Origin: Massilia atriviolacea
Lineage (GTDB): Bacteria; Pseudomonadota; Gammaproteobacteria; Burkholderiales; Burkholderiaceae_D
NCBI RefSeq assembly: GCF_003953935.1
Contig: NZ_RXLQ01000009.1
Span: forward strand, 167,361 to 231,360
DNA length: 64,000 nt
Direction: 5' to 3'
A model generated the notes under the pieces. It had not been told where the DNA came from. It ran no database searches and saw nothing but the letters and a program-made list of their open reading frames with translations. Shown here one piece after another: positions 63,199-64,000 of this stretch (position 1 is the first letter of the stretch; the number at the start of each line of letters is the position of its first letter). The position numbers were made by a program, and so were the translations under genes.

Positions 63199-63861
63199 AT
63201 GACGACAGCCTCCCCTGCCCCCGTAGTTGCGCCCGCCAAATCGGCGGGCCGCCCGCGCGCCTGCGAGCTCGAAGCGCGCCACAACAACCTGATCGAGACC
63301 GCCGGCGAGCTGATGCTCAAGCATGGCTACGGCAAGGTCAGCCTGGAAACCATTGCGCGCGAAGCGCACGTGGCGGTGCGCACGATTTACGTCAAGTTCG
63401 GCGGCAAGGCGGGCCTGTTCCAGGCGGTGCTGCTGGCCAACCGCAGCCGCTTCTTTACGGCCAATCAGGTGGAAAGCGACATGCGGCCGCTCAAGCAGGT
63501 CATTTCCGAATTCAGCCTGCAGTTCTACGACATGATCACTGCGCCCGAAGCGCTGAGCATGCAGCGCATGGTGATTGCCGAAGCGGCGTCGAATCCGGAA
63601 TTGTCGGTGTCGTTTTACGAAGCGGGGCCGCGCCAGACGCGCGAGATGCTGGGGCGCTATTTCGCGCGGCCGGACATCAGGGCGCAATTGCGCGAGGACC
63701 TGGCGCTGGAACTGGTGCCGACGTTCCTGCTCAATTGCGTGCAGGGCGAGTACTTCGGGCGCTTCCTGTTCCAGCCGGTGCCGCAGGTGCGCGAGGAAGT
63801 GGTGAAGGGACTGGAGCAGCGGCTCGACCTGTTTTACCGCAGCGTGCTGCGCCCGGCATAA
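63199..63861 (+). CDS. TetR-family regulator of the efflux operon
   Basis: A 220-residue TetR/AcrR regulator. N-terminal helix-turn-helix ~25-75 (NLIETAGELMLKHGYGKVSL, REAHVAVRTIYVKFGGKAGL) after an Ala/Pro-rich tail, then a ligand domain with the TetR_C-type AefR-like pattern (SMQRMVIAEAASNPELSVSF). It probably represses the divergent EmrAB-OMF-type operon until a drug binds. GAGG just upstream of the ATG; followed by a terminator at 63892. Confidence 0.93.
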   Translation: MTTASPAPVVAPAKSAGRPRACELEARHNNLIETAGELMLKHGYGKVSLETIAREAHVAVRTIYVKFGGKAGLFQAVLLANRSRFFTANQVESDMRPLKQVISEFSLQFYDMITAPEALSMQRMVIAEAASNPELSVSFYEAGPRQTREMLGRYFARPDIRAQLREDLALELVPTFLLNCVQGEYFGRFLFQPVPQVREEVVKGLEQRLDLFYRSVLRPA

Positions 63862-63891
63862 GCGGCCGCGTGCCCGCGAGAATGTGCGCCA

Positions 63892-63915
63892 ACGCACCGA
63901 AACGGTGCGTCTTTT
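63892..63915 (+). terminator. Terminator of the TetR gene
   Basis: ACGCACCG (63892-63899) pairs with CGGTGCGT (63903-63910) around a 3-base loop, followed by CTTTT. It lies 30 bases after the TetR stop. Confidence 0.75.
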
Positions 63916-63948
63916 CTGGCACAGTGACGCCCTTTCAAGGAGAACTGT

Positions 63949-64000
63949 ATGAGCAAGTCTGCTCGCTACGAATGGCACGACCAGCAAGCGTCACTGAATG
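63949..64000 (+). CDS. Start of an unidentified gene (cut by window edge)
   Basis: AAGGAG (63938-63943) and an ATG at 63949 begin a frame MSKSARYEWHDQQASLN that runs off the window. The ribosome site and spacing are good; the product cannot be named from 17 residues. Confidence 0.6.
   Translation, partial: MSKSARYEWHDQQASLN

Overview
The window reads as a chromosomal segment of a high-G+C betaproteobacterium, most likely an Oxalobacteraceae member of the Massilia/Telluria/Duganella type. This rests on the rpmB-rpmG pair downstream of radC, the style of the encoded proteins (DUF1631, nfeD-slipin, DHA2 tripartite efflux, propeller-type histidine kinase) and strongly G/C-biased third codon positions. 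I cannot confirm genus or species without a search.

Layout. 1-12.5 kb is core-like: an SH3-type exported protein, radC, rpmB-rpmG with promoter and terminator, a low-molecular-weight phosphatase, an acyl desaturase with an odd C-terminal domain, an MscS channel, an RsmB-type rRNA methyltransferase, purN, an orphan barstar-like gene, a glycine-zipper envelope protein, a spermidine-synthase-like protein and a GspE/PilB ATPase preceded by an 18-bp tandem repeat. Two tRNA-Lys(UUU) genes (12.5-12.75 kb) border a first accessory patch: a VasX/BTH_I2691-like type VI secretion effector, a two-helix membrane protein that is probably its immunity partner, and a decayed second copy of the latter. 17.7-34.2 kb carries an alanine/sodium symporter, a metallo-beta-lactamase-fold/LysR divergent pair, a DUF1631 protein, a YpfJ-like zinc peptidase, an ElyC-like protein, an nfeD-slipin operon, an HDOD protein, a BON protein, two tandem exported HExGH proteins and a chemoreceptor. 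A peptidase remnant and a strong palindrome lie at 34.4-34.9 kb.

35-40 kb is a tightly packed plus-strand operon (XapX, amidohydrolase, isochorismatase-like hydrolase, Tat-exported alpha/beta hydrolase, DUF1275, TMEM175-like channel), followed by a propeller sensor kinase, its NarL-type regulator and a small AraC-type regulator. At 44.4-51.2 kb sits the most striking item: a single gene of about 2,230 codons with visibly lower G+C than its flanks, combining a transglutaminase-like region, DUF4011, an SF1 helicase, a Vsr/MTES_1575-like nuclease and DUF3320. This is the architecture of one-gene antiphage defence proteins (hhe type). 51.2-64 kb has an AraC regulator, an FMN-binding PPOX-family protein, a CPBP protease, an exported CBM6-GH16 glucanase with a LacI-type operator and good promoter, a RES-type toxin with an unusually long antitoxin, an SDR/LysR divergent pair, a complete EmrAB-TolC-like efflux operon with divergent TetR and palindromic operator, and the first codons of a further gene.

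The accessory content (type VI effector/immunity, defence helicase-nuclease, RES toxin-antitoxin, orphan barstar, two pseudogenes) points to inter-bacterial and antiphage conflict genes scattered through an otherwise conserved backbone. I saw no insertion sequence, integrase, CRISPR array or prophage.
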